This document shows positions 36,751 to 45,851 of a DNA stretch of 58,281 nucleotides, one piece after another (positions within the stretch are counted from its first letter, which is position 1; each line of letters starts with the position of its first letter). Under the pieces are notes generated by a model. It was not told the origin of the DNA, searched no databases, and was given only the letters and a program-made list of their open reading frames with translations. A program made the position numbers and the translations under genes. Source of the DNA: Streptomyces tateyamensis (GTDB taxonomy: Bacteria > Actinomycetota > Actinomycetes > Streptomycetales > Streptomycetaceae). The stretch spans positions 374 to 58,654 of the forward strand of contig NZ_PYBW01000035.1 of the NCBI RefSeq assembly GCF_003205575.1, written 5' to 3'.

Positions 36751-37464
36751 CTAGAACCGCCCCTGCCCCATGTCCTGGGGGCGCGGGCCCGGTACGCCCG
36801 TCAGGGCGGTCACCACGGGGTCCAGCGCGTCGAATATCTCCTCGCCGCAGTTGCGGAACATGCCGATCGGCGCGCCGTACGGGTCGTCGACCTCGTCCGC
36901 CGTCGGGTCGGCCGGGCGCCGGCCGCGCAGCGCGGCGGCGGCTCGCACCAGGGCCCGGCCGCGCTCGGCCACCTCGGCGCCCTGGCCGACGGCGGGCAGC
37001 GTGGCCGGGTCCACCAACCGCACCAGCCGGGTGAACTCCTTGAGCGTGAAGGTGCGCAGGCCCGCCGCGTGCCCCATCGAGATCACCTGGGCCCGGTGGT
37101 CCAGGGTCGCGGTGAGCACCAGGTCGGCCAGCACCACGTGCTGGTCCAGCAGCTCCCGCCCGGCGAAGTTGCCGCTGTCCACGCCGTACTCGTCCAGCAC
37201 GGTGGCCGCGTGCGCCTCCATCGGCGCGCCCTCGTGGCCCCAGGTGCCGGCGCTCTCCACCAGGATCCGGCCGGCCGCCCGGGCGTCCAGCCGGGCGTCC
37301 AGCTCGTGCCGGGTCAGCCGCTCGGCGATCGGCGAGCGGCAGACGTTGCCGGTGCAGACGAACAGGATCCGGAAGCTGTCGGCCGGGCGCGGCACGAGCC
37401 GGTGCACCGCGAGCCCGCCCGGCGCCCGGTCGGCGTGCGGGGCGGGATGGAGCGAGGTCCTCAA
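36751..37464 (-). CDS. Low-molecular-weight protein-tyrosine phosphatase
   Basis: 237-residue protein of the arsenate-reductase-like LMW-PTP fold. The phosphate loop is CTGNVCRS (37-44) with nucleophile Cys37 and Arg43; the general acid is in the DDPYGAP segment. It is longer than the usual 150-160 residues: a 30-residue Pro/Arg-rich lead and an Ala/Arg-rich insertion before the acid loop. ATG 37464 overlaps the tsaC stop by four bases, so the two genes are coupled. Genes of this type near a polyprenyl sugar transferase often regulate bacterial tyrosine kinases in exopolymer synthesis, but no such kinase is in view. Confidence 0.88.
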   Translation of the reverse strand: MRTSLHPAPHADRAPGGLAVHRLVPRPADSFRILFVCTGNVCRSPIAERLTRHELDARLDARAAGRILVESAGTWGHEGAPMEAHAATVLDEYGVDSGNFAGRELLDQHVVLADLVLTATLDHRAQVISMGHAAGLRTFTLKEFTRLVRLVDPATLPAVGQGAEVAERGRALVRAAAALRGRRPADPTADEVDDPYGAPIGMFRNCGEEIFDALDPVVTALTGVPGPRPQDMGQGRF

Positions 37465-38108
37465 CTGCCGGCCTCCAGGTCGGGGACGACCTCCCTCAGC
37501 TGCTCCAGGGAGACCGCGCCGGCCCGCAGCAGCACCGGGGTCCGACCGGTGACGTCGACGATCGAGGAGGCCAGGCCGTGCTCGGCCTTGCCGCCGTCCA
37601 GGTAGATCGCGACCGAGTCGCCCAGCTGGTACTCGGCGTCCTCGCAGTCCGCGGGGGCCGGCTGGCCGGACTTGTTGGCGCTGGAGACGGCCAGCGGACC
37701 CGTGGTGTTGAGCAGCTCGATGGCCACCGGGTGCAGCGGCATCCGCACCGCCACGGTGCCCCGGGTCTCGCCCAGGTCCCAGCGCAGCGAGGGCTGGTGC
37801 TTGGCCACCAGGGTCAGGCCGCCGGGCCAGAAGGCGTCGACCAGCTCCCAGGCCTTCTCGGAGAAGTCGGTGACCAGGCCGTGCAGCGTGGTGGGCGAGC
37901 CGACCAGCACCGGGGAGGGCATGCTGCGGCCGCGCCCCTTGGCGGCCAGCAGGCCCGCCACCGCCTCCGCGTTGAAGGCGTCCGCCGCGATCCCGTACAC
38001 GGTGTCCGTGGGCACCACGACCAGCTCGCCGCGGCGGATCGCGGACGCGGCCTCGCGCAGGCCGGTCGCGCGGTCGGCGGCGTCGGCGCAGTCGTAACGG
38101 CGGCTCAT
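37461..38108 (-). CDS. tsaC: L-threonylcarbamoyladenylate synthase (TsaC/Sua5/YrdC)
   Basis: 215-residue enzyme that makes threonylcarbamoyl-AMP from threonine, bicarbonate and ATP, the first step of t6A37 tRNA modification. The YrdC fold is marked by VVPTDTVYGIAADAF, the RGRSMPSPVLVG basic patch and AVSSANKSGQPA. It lacks the C-terminal Sua5 domain, so it is the short TsaC type. ATG 38108. It is downstream of prmC, with two hairpin repeats in the gap, and overlaps the phosphatase gene. The prfA-prmC-tsaC order is widespread in bacteria. Confidence 0.94.
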   Translation of the reverse strand: MSRRYDCADAADRATGLREAASAIRRGELVVVPTDTVYGIAADAFNAEAVAGLLAAKGRGRSMPSPVLVGSPTTLHGLVTDFSEKAWELVDAFWPGGLTLVAKHQPSLRWDLGETRGTVAVRMPLHPVAIELLNTTGPLAVSSANKSGQPAPADCEDAEYQLGDSVAIYLDGGKAEHGLASSIVDVTGRTPVLLRAGAVSLEQLREVVPDLEAGS

Positions 38109-38169
38109 CGGTGCAGTCCCCTCGTCGAGTTCTGGTCGGTCACAGCGAAGTCGTGCGGGCGGTGGTGCG

Positions 38170-38251
38170 CTGCCTGCCGGTTCACGACCTCGCCCTTCGG
38201 GCGGTCGTGCTCTGCCTGCCGGTTCACGACCTCGCCCTCCGGGCGGTCGTG
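38170..38251 (-). repeat. Tandem 42-bp repeat with hairpins at the prmC-tsaC junction
   Basis: Two nearly identical units, 38170-38211 and 38212-38251. Each begins CTGCCTGCCGGTTCACGACC and contains arms CACGACC...GCCC / GGGC GGTCGTG that form a hairpin. The second unit encodes the last residues of PrmC (TTARRARS) including its stop region; the first is non-coding. The units differ by about one base in the shared part, so the duplication is recent. Confidence 0.85.
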
Positions 38252-39090
38252 AAGCGCGGCCGCCCGTTCAGGTCCCGGTGGTCGGCCGTGTCGGTCCAGC
38301 CGGCCTCCTCATTGAAGATCCACGGCACCTGGCCGCCCTGGGTGTCCGCGTGCTCGATCACCACCGCGCCGCCCGGGCGCAGCAGCCGGGCCGCCGCCCG
38401 CTCGATGCCGCGGATGGTCTCCAGCCCGTCCTCGCCGGAGAACAGGGCCAGCTGCGGGTCGTGGTCGCGGGCCTCGGGCGCCACGTACTCCCACTCGGTG
38501 AGCGGGATGTACGGCGGGTTGCTGATCACCAGGTCGAACCGGCCGTTCCAGGACGGGTCGTCGGCGAAGGCCAGGGTGGCGTCCCCGGCGTGCAGGGTGA
38601 CCCGGTCCCGGTCGCCGCTGGCCTCGATGTTGCGCCGGGTGTAGCGCAGCGCCCCCTCGTCCAGCTCGAAGGCGTGCACGGTGGAGCGCGGCAGCTCCTG
38701 GGCCAGGGCCAGCGCGATCGCGCCGGAGCCGGAGCAGAGGTCGACCACCAGCGGCTCGGCCACGTCCATCTCGCGGACGGCCTCTATCGCCCACTCGACC
38801 ACGGTCTCGGTCTCCGGCCGGGGCACGAAGACGCCGGGGCCCACCGCCAGCTCCAGGTAGCGGAAGAAGGCCCGGCCGGTGATGTGCTGCAGCGGCTCGC
38901 GGGCCTCCCGGCGGGAGATCGCCTCCCAGTACCGGGCGTCGAAGTCGGCGTCCTTCACGGTGTGCAGCTGGCTGCGCTTGACGTGGTGGACGTGCGCAGC
39001 CAGCTCCTCCGCGTCGAAGCGCGGCGACGGCACCCCGGCCGCGGCCAGCCGCTGGGTGGCCTGGGCCACCTCGGCGAGCAGCAGGTTCAT
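38224..39090 (-). CDS. prmC: Peptide chain release factor N5-glutamine methyltransferase
   Basis: 288-residue SAM-dependent enzyme that methylates the Gln of the GGQ motif in release factors. SAM motif I is DLCSGSGAIAL (117-127); the substrate-Gln motif NPPY is at 191-194. The N-terminal helical bundle is 1-80. ATG 39090, 23 bases after prfA. The C-terminal residues are encoded by one copy of a tandem hairpin repeat, so the tail sequence is probably not conserved. Its substrate PrfA is encoded just upstream. Confidence 0.96.
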   Translation of the reverse strand: MNLLLAEVAQATQRLAAAGVPSPRFDAEELAAHVHHVKRSQLHTVKDADFDARYWEAISRREAREPLQHITGRAFFRYLELAVGPGVFVPRPETETVVEWAIEAVREMDVAEPLVVDLCSGSGAIALALAQELPRSTVHAFELDEGALRYTRRNIEASGDRDRVTLHAGDATLAFADDPSWNGRFDLVISNPPYIPLTEWEYVAPEARDHDPQLALFSGEDGLETIRGIERAAARLLRPGGAVVIEHADTQGGQVPWIFNEEAGWTDTADHRDLNGRPRFTTARRARS

Positions 39091-39113
39091 CCGTCCGTAC
39101 CCCTCTGCGGTGG

Positions 39114-40187
39114 TTACTGCTCGTGTGCGGCGAGCTTCGCCGCTGCGTCGGCGTCGACGGCCGACTGGATCAGCGCGTTCAGGTCGCCGTCGAGCACCTG
39201 GTCCAGGTTGTACGCCTTGAAGCCGGTGCGGTGGTCGGAGATCCGGTTCTCCGGGTAGTTGTAGGTGCGGATCCGCTCCGAGCGGTCCACCGAGCGGACC
39301 TGGCTGCGCCGGGCGTCGGACGCCTCCTGCTCGGCGGCCTCCTGCGCGGCGGCCAGCAGCCGCGACCGCAGGATGCGCATGGCCTGCTCCTTGTTCTGCA
39401 GCTGGCTCTTCTCGTTCTGGCAGGAGGCCACGATACCGGTCGGCAGGTGGGTGATCCGGACCGCCGAGTCCGTGGTGTTGACCGACTGCCCGCCGGGGCC
39501 GGAGGAGCGGTAGACGTCGATCCGCAGGTCGTTCGCGTTCACCTCGACCTCGACCTCCTCGGCCTCCGGGGTGACCAGCACGCCCGCCGCCGAGGTGTGG
39601 ATCCGGCCCTGCGACTCGGTCGCGGGCACCCGCTGCACCCGGTGCACGCCGCCCTCGTACTTCAGCCGGGCCCAGACGCCCTGGCCGGGCTCGATGGTGC
39701 CCTTGGTCTTCACGGCCACCGAGACGTCCTTGTAGCCGCCCAGGTCCGACTCGTTGGAGTCGATGAGCTCGGTCTTCCAGCCCACCCGCTCGGCGAAGCG
39801 CAGGTACATCCGCAGCAGGTCGCCGGCGAACAGCGCGGACTCCTCGCCGCCCTCGCCGGCCTTGATCTCCAGGATCACGTCCTTGTCGTCACTGGGGTCG
39901 CGCGGCACCAGCAGCAGCCGCAGCTCCTCGGTGAGCTCGTCCTGGCGCTGCTGGGCGGCCTTGGCCTCGGCCAGGAAGCCAGGGTCCTCGGCGGCGAACT
40001 CCTTGGCCGCGGCGATGTCCTCGCCGGCCTGCCGCCAGGCGCGGTAGGTGCGGGTGATCGGGGTCAGCTCCGCGTAGCGCTTGGAGAGCTTGCGGGCGAC
40101 GCCCTGGTCCGCGTGGACGGACGGGTCGGCGAGCCGCTCTTCGAGGGCGGCGTGCTCGACGAGGAGCTCTTCGACTGCCTCGAACAT
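39114..40187 (-). CDS. prfA: Peptide chain release factor 1
   Basis: 357-residue RF1 that reads UAA and UAG. The codon-recognition tripeptide is PAT (188-190, in [10 protein letters not shown]), and the peptidyl-hydrolysis GGQ is at 232-234 in [14 protein letters not shown]. The N-terminal coiled-coil domain covers 1-100. ATG 40187. It is the first gene of a run with prmC and tsaC, downstream of rpmE but separated by a terminator. Confidence 0.98.
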   Translation of the reverse strand: MFEAVEELLVEHAALEERLADPSVHADQGVARKLSKRYAELTPITRTYRAWRQAGEDIAAAKEFAAEDPGFLAEAKAAQQRQDELTEELRLLLVPRDPSDDKDVILEIKAGEGGEESALFAGDLLRMYLRFAERVGWKTELIDSNESDLGGYKDVSVAVKTKGTIEPGQGVWARLKYEGGVHRVQRVPATESQGRIHTSAAGVLVTPEAEEVEVEVNANDLRIDVYRSSGPGGQSVNTTDSAVRITHLPTGIVASCQNEKSQLQNKEQAMRILRSRLLAAAQEAAEQEASDARRSQVRSVDRSERIRTYNYPENRISDHRTGFKAYNLDQVLDGDLNALIQSAVDADAAAKLAAHEQ

Positions 40188-40263
40188 GAGGGTCGGCCTA
40201 CTTTCCCGGGAGTGGTGTCAGAAGACGGGCGAAGGGTGAAGACGCGAACGGCGCCGGCCCGGA

Positions 40264-40288
40264 CGCCCCCGCAGTCACTGCGGGGGCG
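40264..40288 (-). terminator. Terminator after rpmE
   Basis: 12-bp arms CGCCCCCGCAGT (40264-40275) and ACTGCGGGGGCG (40277-40288) lie 25 bases beyond the rpmE stop and before prfA. Confidence 0.8.
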
Positions 40289-40312
40289 CCGAGGACCGGC
40301 GCCGAGGGAGCG

Positions 40313-40534
40313 CTAGGCCTTCGCGCTGTGCTGCTTGCCGAAGCGGGCCTCGAAGCGGGCCACGCGGCCACCGGTGTCGAGGATCTTCTGCTTGCCGGTG
40401 TAGAAGGGGTGGCACTGCGAGCACACCTCGGCGCGGATGACGCCGGAGGTCTCGGTGGAGCGAGTGGTGAACTCGGCGCCGCAGGTGCAGGTCACGTTGG
40501 TGACCACGTACTCGGGGTGGACGTCGCGCTTCAA
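40313..40534 (-). CDS. rpmE: Ribosomal protein L31 (zinc-binding form)
   Basis: 73-residue large-subunit protein with all four zinc ligands: Cys16, Cys18, Cys38 and Cys41 (TCTCGAEF and [13 protein letters not shown]). This is the C+ form; actinomycetes often have a second Cys-less L31 made under zinc starvation, not seen here. ATG 40534. It lies between the LCP gene and prfA, as in the conserved rho-rpmE-prfA order, and ends at its own terminator. Confidence 0.98.
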   Translation of the reverse strand: MKRDVHPEYVVTNVTCTCGAEFTTRSTETSGVIRAEVCSQCHPFYTGKQKILDTGGRVARFEARFGKQHSAKA

Positions 40535-40670
40535 GGGAATCTCCTAGGTTTCGGGAGGGTGCCGGGTCGGCGGTCGATGGACCGCACGTGAACCGGGACC
40601 GACGGACCAGTGTGCCAGCACTGCCCGCTTCTTCCCAAACCGGGGCGGGTCCGGGGATATTCCAGCTCGG

Positions 40671-41768
40671 TCAGGGGCTCGGGGTGGCGGCCGGGTTGGC
40701 CGGCTGGCTGTGCAGCACCGCGTCCGGCACCGGCTGGTCGGCCCGCAGCGCGTCCCACACCTGGCCGGCCTGCGGGGCCTTGGGCACCACCCGGTTGGGG
40801 TCGCTGGGCGCGGTGGCCACCGGCAGCGTCACCATGGTCAGCTGGTCGCCGCCTATGCCCTTGAGCTCCTGGGCCAGCGAGGTCAGCGCGGACACGCTGG
40901 CCAGCGCGCTGTCGGTGGTGATCGACCTGGTCAGGGTGTCGCCGACCGAGTAGAGCTTGGCCGGGTTGGTGAACAGCCCGGCCGAGCCGACCTGCTGGAC
41001 GATCGACTTCACCATCTGCTTCTGCAGTTCGATCCGGCCCAGGTCGCTTCCGTCCCCCACGCCGTGCCGGGTGCGCACGAAGGCCAGCGCCTGCTGCCCG
41101 TTCAGGTGGTGGGTGCCGGTCGGCAGGTCCAGGCCGCTGTCCTTGTCGTGGATGTTCACCGTGGTGGTCACCGTGGTGCCGCCGATCGCGTCGATGAAGC
41201 CGGCGAAACCGGCGAAGTCGATCTCGACGTAGTGGTTCATCCGCAGCCCGGTCAGCTGCTCGGTGGTCTTCACCGCGCAGGCCGCGCCGCCCACCTCGAA
41301 GGCGCTGTTGTACATCACGTTCTTGGCTGCGGGCACCGCGGTGCCGTTGGGGGCGCTGCAGTCCGGGCGGGCCACCAGGGTGTCGCGCGGGATCGAGACG
41401 ACGGTGGCGGTGCGGTGGTCCTGGGCCACGTGCACCACCATCGCGGTGTCCGAGCGGGCGGTGCTGCCGGTGTCCCCGCCGGCCAGCGAGCCGTTCGCGC
41501 CCGAGCGCGAGTCGGAGCCGAGCACCAGCACGTTGAACGAGCCGTCGGCGGGCGCCGAGGGGCGCGCGGTGCCGAGCTGGGAGTCGATGTCGACGCTCTT
41601 GATGTTGCCGTTCAGCTTCCAGTACGCGTAGCCCGCGGTGCCGATCCCGGCCAGCACCAGGCCGGCCGTGGTGAACGCGATCGCCCGCAGCACCCTGGCC
41701 CGGCGGCTTCGCACCCGGCGGTGCCGACTGCCGGGCTCGGGGGCTTCGTTCTGCTGCGCTTCGGACAT
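40671..41768 (-). CDS. LytR-CpsA-Psr (LCP) family cell-wall polymer ligase
   Basis: 365-residue membrane-anchored phosphotransferase that attaches undecaprenyl-linked glycopolymers to peptidoglycan. There is a basic cytoplasmic lead, one membrane helix (about 28-50, AIAFTTAGLVLAGIGTAGYAY) and an extracellular LCP domain. Typical motifs: FNVLVLGSDSRSG, ARSDTAMVVHV, TVVSIPRDTLV, the VEIDFAGFAGFIDAIGG segment and ALAFVRTRHGVGDGSDLGRI. ATG 41768. A short Ala/Pro-rich tail follows. It interrupts the otherwise conserved rho-rpmE order, a streptomycete feature. Strong rho terminator upstream implies its own promoter. Confidence 0.94.
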   Translation of the reverse strand: MSEAQQNEAPEPGSRHRRVRSRRARVLRAIAFTTAGLVLAGIGTAGYAYWKLNGNIKSVDIDSQLGTARPSAPADGSFNVLVLGSDSRSGANGSLAGGDTGSTARSDTAMVVHVAQDHRTATVVSIPRDTLVARPDCSAPNGTAVPAAKNVMYNSAFEVGGAACAVKTTEQLTGLRMNHYVEIDFAGFAGFIDAIGGTTVTTTVNIHDKDSGLDLPTGTHHLNGQQALAFVRTRHGVGDGSDLGRIELQKQMVKSIVQQVGSAGLFTNPAKLYSVGDTLTRSITTDSALASVSALTSLAQELKGIGGDQLTMVTLPVATAPSDPNRVVPKAPQAGQVWDALRADQPVPDAVLHSQPANPAATPSP

Positions 41769-41847
41769 ATTTTGAGGATATGCGAGTGTATGTCCGCCTT
41801 ACATAAGAAACGGGTGGGCCGCGACGAGCGGCGTGCACCCCCGGAAC

Positions 41848-41887
41848 GCCCGAGGGGGCCACCGCCGCGGCGGTGGCCCCCTCGGGC
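41848..41887 (-). terminator. Terminator after rho
   Basis: A perfect 20-bp inverted repeat (41848-41867 with 41868-41887) lies 18 bases past the rho stop. The inner GC-rich centre must open to form a loop, but the stem remains very stable. Confidence 0.85.
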
Positions 41888-41904
41888 GGCGGTCGGACCG
41901 GGAC

Positions 41905-44001
41905 TCAGTCGCCCGAGCCCGGGGTCGTCTTGGCGATCTGCATCAGGAACTCGCCGTTCGACTTGGTCTGCTTCATCTTGTCCAGCAGCAGCTCGATCGC
42001 CTGCTGCGAGTCGAGCGCGTGCAGCACCCGGCGCAGCTTCCAGGTGATCGCCAGCTCCTCGGAGCCGAGCAGGATCTCCTCCTTGCGGGTGCTGGAGGCG
42101 TCCACGTCCACCGCCGGGAAGATGCGCTTGTCCGCCAGCTTGCGGTCCAGGCGCAGCTCCATGTTGCCGGTGCCCTTGAACTCCTCGAAGACCACCTCGT
42201 CGGCCCGGGAGCCGGTCTCCACCAGGGCGGTGGCCAGGATGGTCAGCGAGCCGCCGTTCTCGATGTTGCGCGCGGCGCCGAAGAACTTCTTCGGCGGGTA
42301 GAGCGCGGTCGAGTCGACACCACCGGACAGGATGCGGCCGGAGGCCGGCGCCGCCAGGTTGTAGGCGCGGCCCAGGCGGGTGATCGAGTCCAGCAGGATC
42401 ACCACGTCGTGGCCCAGCTCCACCAGCCGCTTGGCGCGCTCGATGGCCAGCTCGGCGACCACGGTGTGGTCCTCGGCCGGGCGGTCGAAGGTCGAGGAGA
42501 TGACCTCGCCCTTGACCGAGCGCTGCATGTCGGTGACCTCTTCCGGACGCTCGTCGACCAGGACGACCATCAGGTGGCACTCGGGGTTGTTGCGGGTGAT
42601 CGCGTTGGCGATCGCCTGCATGATCATCGTCTTGCCGGTCTTCGGCGGGGCGACGATCAGACCGCGCTGGCCCTTGCCGATCGGCGCCACCAGGTCGATG
42701 ATCCGGGTGGTCAGCACGCCCGGGTCGGTCTCCAGGCGCAGCCGCTCCTGCGGGTACAGCGGGGTGAGCTTGCCGAACTCGGGGCGGCCGCGGCCGGTCT
42801 CCGGGTCCATGCCGTTCACCGAGTCCAGCCGCACCATGGCGTTGAACTTCTCGCGCCGCTCGCCGTCCTTGGGCTGGCGGACCGCACCGGTGATCGCGTC
42901 ACCCTTGCGCAGGCCGTTCTTGCGGACCTGGGCGAGCGAGACGTAGACGTCGTTCTGGCCCGGCAGGTAGCCGGAGGTCCGCACGAACGCGTAGTTGTCG
43001 AGGATGTCGAGGATGCCGGCGACCGGGATCAGCACGTCGTCGTCGCCGACCTGCGGCTCGGCGATGGCGCCCTCGAAGCCGTCCCGACGTCCGCCCCGGC
43101 GGTTGCGGTCGCGGTAGCGGCCGCGCCGGCCGCGGCGGCCGTCGCCGAACTCGTCGTCGTCGAAGCCGCCCTGCTGGGCGGCGGCGGGCTGGGCCGTGGG
43201 CTGCTGCTGCTGGGCCGGCTGCTGCTGACCGCCCTCACGGCGGTCGGTGCCGCCGTCGCGGCGGTCGGTGCCCCGGTCGCGGCGGTTGCGCCGGTCGCGG
43301 CGCGACTCGCGCTGGTCGCCGCCCTCGCCCTCGGCCGCCGCCTCGGTGCGCTCGCCGCCCTCGCGGCGGTCGCGGCGGTCCCGGCGGTCGCGGCGGCCGT
43401 CGCGCTGCTCGTCGCGGCCCTCGAAGGTGCGCGGCTCGGCGGTGCGGGCGGCGGCCTCGGCGGCCGGCTCCGCGGCAGGCTCGGCCACGGCGGTCGCGGC
43501 CTGGGCCGCGGCCTCCTGGGCGGTCGGCGTACCGGCGGCGGAGGTGGCCCGGCGACGGCCGCGCTCGGCGCGCGCCGGGGCCGGGGAGTCGGCCGCGCTC
43601 TGGCCCGGGATGTCGATCTGGGCCGGCGCCTCGGCCGGCTCGGCCACGGCGGCCGGGGCCTCGGCGGCCGCACGGGTCCGGCGAGCGGGCTTCTCGGCGG
43701 CCGGAGCGGCCTCCTTGGCGGCGCGGGCCGGAGCGGCGGCGGTGGTGCTGGTACCGGCGGAGGCGAGCAGCGGGTCGCCGCCGCTCTTCTCCTTGATGGC
43801 ATCGATGAGCTGGCTCTTGCGCAGCCGCCCGGTTCCACTGATGCCGAGCGTCGAGGCCAGCTTCTGCAGCTCGGCCAGGACCAGACCGTCAAGGCCTGCG
43901 GCAGCGGAACGGCGGCGCTTGGCCGGTGCAGCCGGTGCGGCGGCAGCGTCCGTCGCGTCGGTGTCCGGGCGCGCGCCCATCAGATCGGTGGTGTCGCTCA
44001 C
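41905..44001 (-). CDS. rho: Transcription termination factor Rho (actinobacterial, extended)
   Basis: 698-residue hexameric RNA helicase, far longer than the 419-residue E. coli Rho. Order: helical Rho-N domain (37-75, with a LASTLGISG core); an Ala/Pro-rich then Arg/Asp/Gly-rich disordered insertion (about 76-310, with many RRDRR and Q-rich stretches) that widens RNA binding; an OB-fold RNA-binding domain (315-395); and the ATPase domain with Walker A APPKTGKT (451-458). GTG 44001 has AAGGA eight bases upstream; the frame is open further upstream but without similarity. A long leader with hairpins precedes it, consistent with autoregulation. Confidence 0.97.
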   Translation of the reverse strand: MSDTTDLMGARPDTDATDAAAAPAAPAKRRRSAAAGLDGLVLAELQKLASTLGISGTGRLRKSQLIDAIKEKSGGDPLLASAGTSTTAAAPARAAKEAAPAAEKPARRTRAAAEAPAAVAEPAEAPAQIDIPGQSAADSPAPARAERGRRRATSAAGTPTAQEAAAQAATAVAEPAAEPAAEAAARTAEPRTFEGRDEQRDGRRDRRDRRDRREGGERTEAAAEGEGGDQRESRRDRRNRRDRGTDRRDGGTDRREGGQQQPAQQQQPTAQPAAAQQGGFDDDEFGDGRRGRRGRYRDRNRRGGRRDGFEGAIAEPQVGDDDVLIPVAGILDILDNYAFVRTSGYLPGQNDVYVSLAQVRKNGLRKGDAITGAVRQPKDGERREKFNAMVRLDSVNGMDPETGRGRPEFGKLTPLYPQERLRLETDPGVLTTRIIDLVAPIGKGQRGLIVAPPKTGKTMIMQAIANAITRNNPECHLMVVLVDERPEEVTDMQRSVKGEVISSTFDRPAEDHTVVAELAIERAKRLVELGHDVVILLDSITRLGRAYNLAAPASGRILSGGVDSTALYPPKKFFGAARNIENGGSLTILATALVETGSRADEVVFEEFKGTGNMELRLDRKLADKRIFPAVDVDASSTRKEEILLGSEELAITWKLRRVLHALDSQQAIELLLDKMKQTKSNGEFLMQIAKTTPGSGD

Positions 44002-44610
44002 TAAGGGTCCTTCCCTGGAGCGGACGTCGGCCTGTCTGGCTCGGCGACCGGTTGTGCTGTCTGACCTGTGGCTCTGCGGTGCACAGGTCGGAGGCGGTGG
44101 TCCCACCACCGCGGCGGTTGCGGGGTGGCGGGAGAGGTGCGAAGTGCGGTGCACGAGGCACGGTGGAGCGCAGCGGCGCGGGCGGGCAGACTCATGCCGA
44201 CCGCGTTGCCAGCGAAACCCGGGGCCCCCGTCGCGTGACGGTCTCCCCGCTCCCGTCCGCCGGCCTCAGGCCGGTTGCGGGGGGTGGGGGTCAGGATCCG
44301 ACACGGCATCGGGATGCGGCCGCAATCGCGCAGGCAGGCTGCGTACGCGCTGTGGCGGGCTCCCGGAGAATCGTGGTCCCCGACAACGCCTCGGGCCCGT
44401 GGAATCGGGTCCTGGGGAGGGGGACGCGGTGCACCGGGCCCCGCGGGGCGCCTGATGCAGCATTGAGGTTAACACTACCTACCCCCTCACACATTCCCCA
44501 GCCTCGAGCTTGCCAATCGTGTCCGTCACACCCGCCCGGCCGAGCCGGGGCCGCCGGGCGCACGACCGTGCGCCGAACGCTCACCGGACGGCGCACGGGC
44601 GCGGCAGCTG
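44002..44610 (-). promoter_or_regulatory. Long rho leader and thrB-rho intergenic region
   Basis: 609 bases without a convincing gene. Two nested stems, CCCCGC/GCGGGG (44245-44250, 44277-44282) enclosing CCGGCCT/AGGCCGG (44260-44266, 44268-44274), would form a strong leader hairpin in rho mRNA. A tight hairpin at 44557-44574 (GGCGCACG/CGTGCGCC) lies just past thrB and may be its terminator. An AT-richer patch at 44461-44520 is the likely rho promoter. Rho genes are commonly autoregulated by premature termination in the leader; that is inference here. Confidence 0.5.
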
Positions 44611-45528
44611 TCATCCGTCCAACGGTCGGACGCCTGCTCCGTCACGGTCGAGCCGCAGCCGGTGAGCTGCGAAGTTGTCCCCGGCGAAGTGCAGCAGCTT
44701 GTCCGCACCGGCCTCGTCGGTCAGGGCCAGCACGGTCGGCCCGGCACCGGAGATGACCGCCGGCACGCCCTCGGAGCGCAGCGCGGCGACCAGTGCGGCG
44801 CTGTCCGGCATCGCGGAGGCGCGGTAGTCCTGGTGCAGCCGGTCCTCGGTGCCGGCCAGCAGCAGTTCGGGGCGCCGGGTGAGTGCCTCCACCAGCAGCG
44901 CGGCGCGGCCCGCGCTCGCCGCCGCGTCGGCCAGCGGCACGGTCCTGGGCAGCAGGCCGCGGGCGGTCTCGGTGAGCACCTCGGTGGCCGGGACGAACAC
45001 CACCGGCACTACCTCGGCGGCGGGTTCGAGGCGCACCGCCTTGGCTGAGTCCTCGTCAGTCCAGGCGATGGTGAAGCCGCCGGCCAGACAGGCGGCGACG
45101 TTGTCCGGGTGGCCCTCCAGCTCGGAGGCGAGGGCCAGCAGCGCCGCGTCGTCCAGGGCGGCGGCGCCGCCGATGGTGACCGCGCGGGCGGCCACGATGC
45201 CGGCGCAGATCGCGGCCGAGGAGGAGCCCAGGCCGCGGCCGTGCGGTATCCGGTTGGCGCAGACCACCTCGAGGCCGCGCGGCTGTCCGCCCAGCCGGTC
45301 GAAGGCGGCCCGCATCGAACGGACCACCAGGTGGCGTTCGTCGCGGGCCAGCGAGTCGGCGCCCTCGCCGGCGATGTCCACCGAGAGACCGGAGTCGGCG
45401 ACCCGGACCACGATGTCGTCGTACAGGCCCAGGGCGAGTCCGAAGGCGTCGAAGCCGGGGCCCAGGTTGGCGCTGGTCGCGGGGACGCGCACCCGGACGG
45501 CGGCGGCACGGAACGCGGGACCGGCCAT
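44611..45528 (-). CDS. thrB: Homoserine kinase
   Basis: 305-residue GHMP-family kinase that phosphorylates homoserine for threonine synthesis. The ATP loop is PHGRGLGSSSA (95-105); the N-terminal VRVPATSANLGPGFD block binds homoserine, and ISGAGPTVLALT closes the site. ATG 45528 has AGGAG about ten bases upstream; the frame continues upstream for 56 codons without similarity. It follows thrC but is set apart by a 323-base gap with a hairpin. Confidence 0.97.
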   Translation of the reverse strand: MAGPAFRAAAVRVRVPATSANLGPGFDAFGLALGLYDDIVVRVADSGLSVDIAGEGADSLARDERHLVVRSMRAAFDRLGGQPRGLEVVCANRIPHGRGLGSSSAAICAGIVAARAVTIGGAAALDDAALLALASELEGHPDNVAACLAGGFTIAWTDEDSAKAVRLEPAAEVVPVVFVPATEVLTETARGLLPRTVPLADAAASAGRAALLVEALTRRPELLLAGTEDRLHQDYRASAMPDSAALVAALRSEGVPAVISGAGPTVLALTDEAGADKLLHFAGDNFAAHRLRLDRDGAGVRPLDG

Positions 45529-45775
45529 GCGGTGGACTCTCCTGAGGAGTGAGGCCGGCCCGTCGTCAGGAGCCGGCAGTGGTACGGGGGCGGGGGATGT
45601 CAGTACCCGCAGTGCGGGTCGCAGGACCTGATGCAGTTGGCATGTGCCACGCCGCCAGGGCTCAGCGTATCGAAGAGAGGTTCCACAGCGGTACACCCCG
45701 CTCCCCCTCGATCCGCCGTGTTGCAGGTTATGGCCGGAATGTGTGCCGAAAAGGCGTCGCCGGGAACAACGAAAG

Positions 45776-45823
45776 CGACACCGAGGCGTTACCCCCGATC
45801 GAGGGGGTCACACCTCGGTGTCG
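45776..45823 (-). terminator. Hairpin between thrC and thrB
   Basis: Outer arms CGACACCGAGG (45776-45786) and CCTCGGTGTCG (45813-45823) enclose ACCCCC/GGGGGT (45791-45796, 45803-45808). The whole is a two-part stem 29 bases past the thrC stop. It could end or attenuate hom-thrC transcription. The remaining gap to thrB (45529-45775) shows no gene. Confidence 0.75.
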
Positions 45824-45851
45824 ACACTGCGTCAGGAGGCGGCCGCCGGAC

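Noticed and set aside
41905..44154. Longer Rho start at 44154
   Set aside because: The 51 extra codons have no similarity and no ribosome-binding site, while GTG 44001 has AAGGA at good spacing and starts the Rho-N region.
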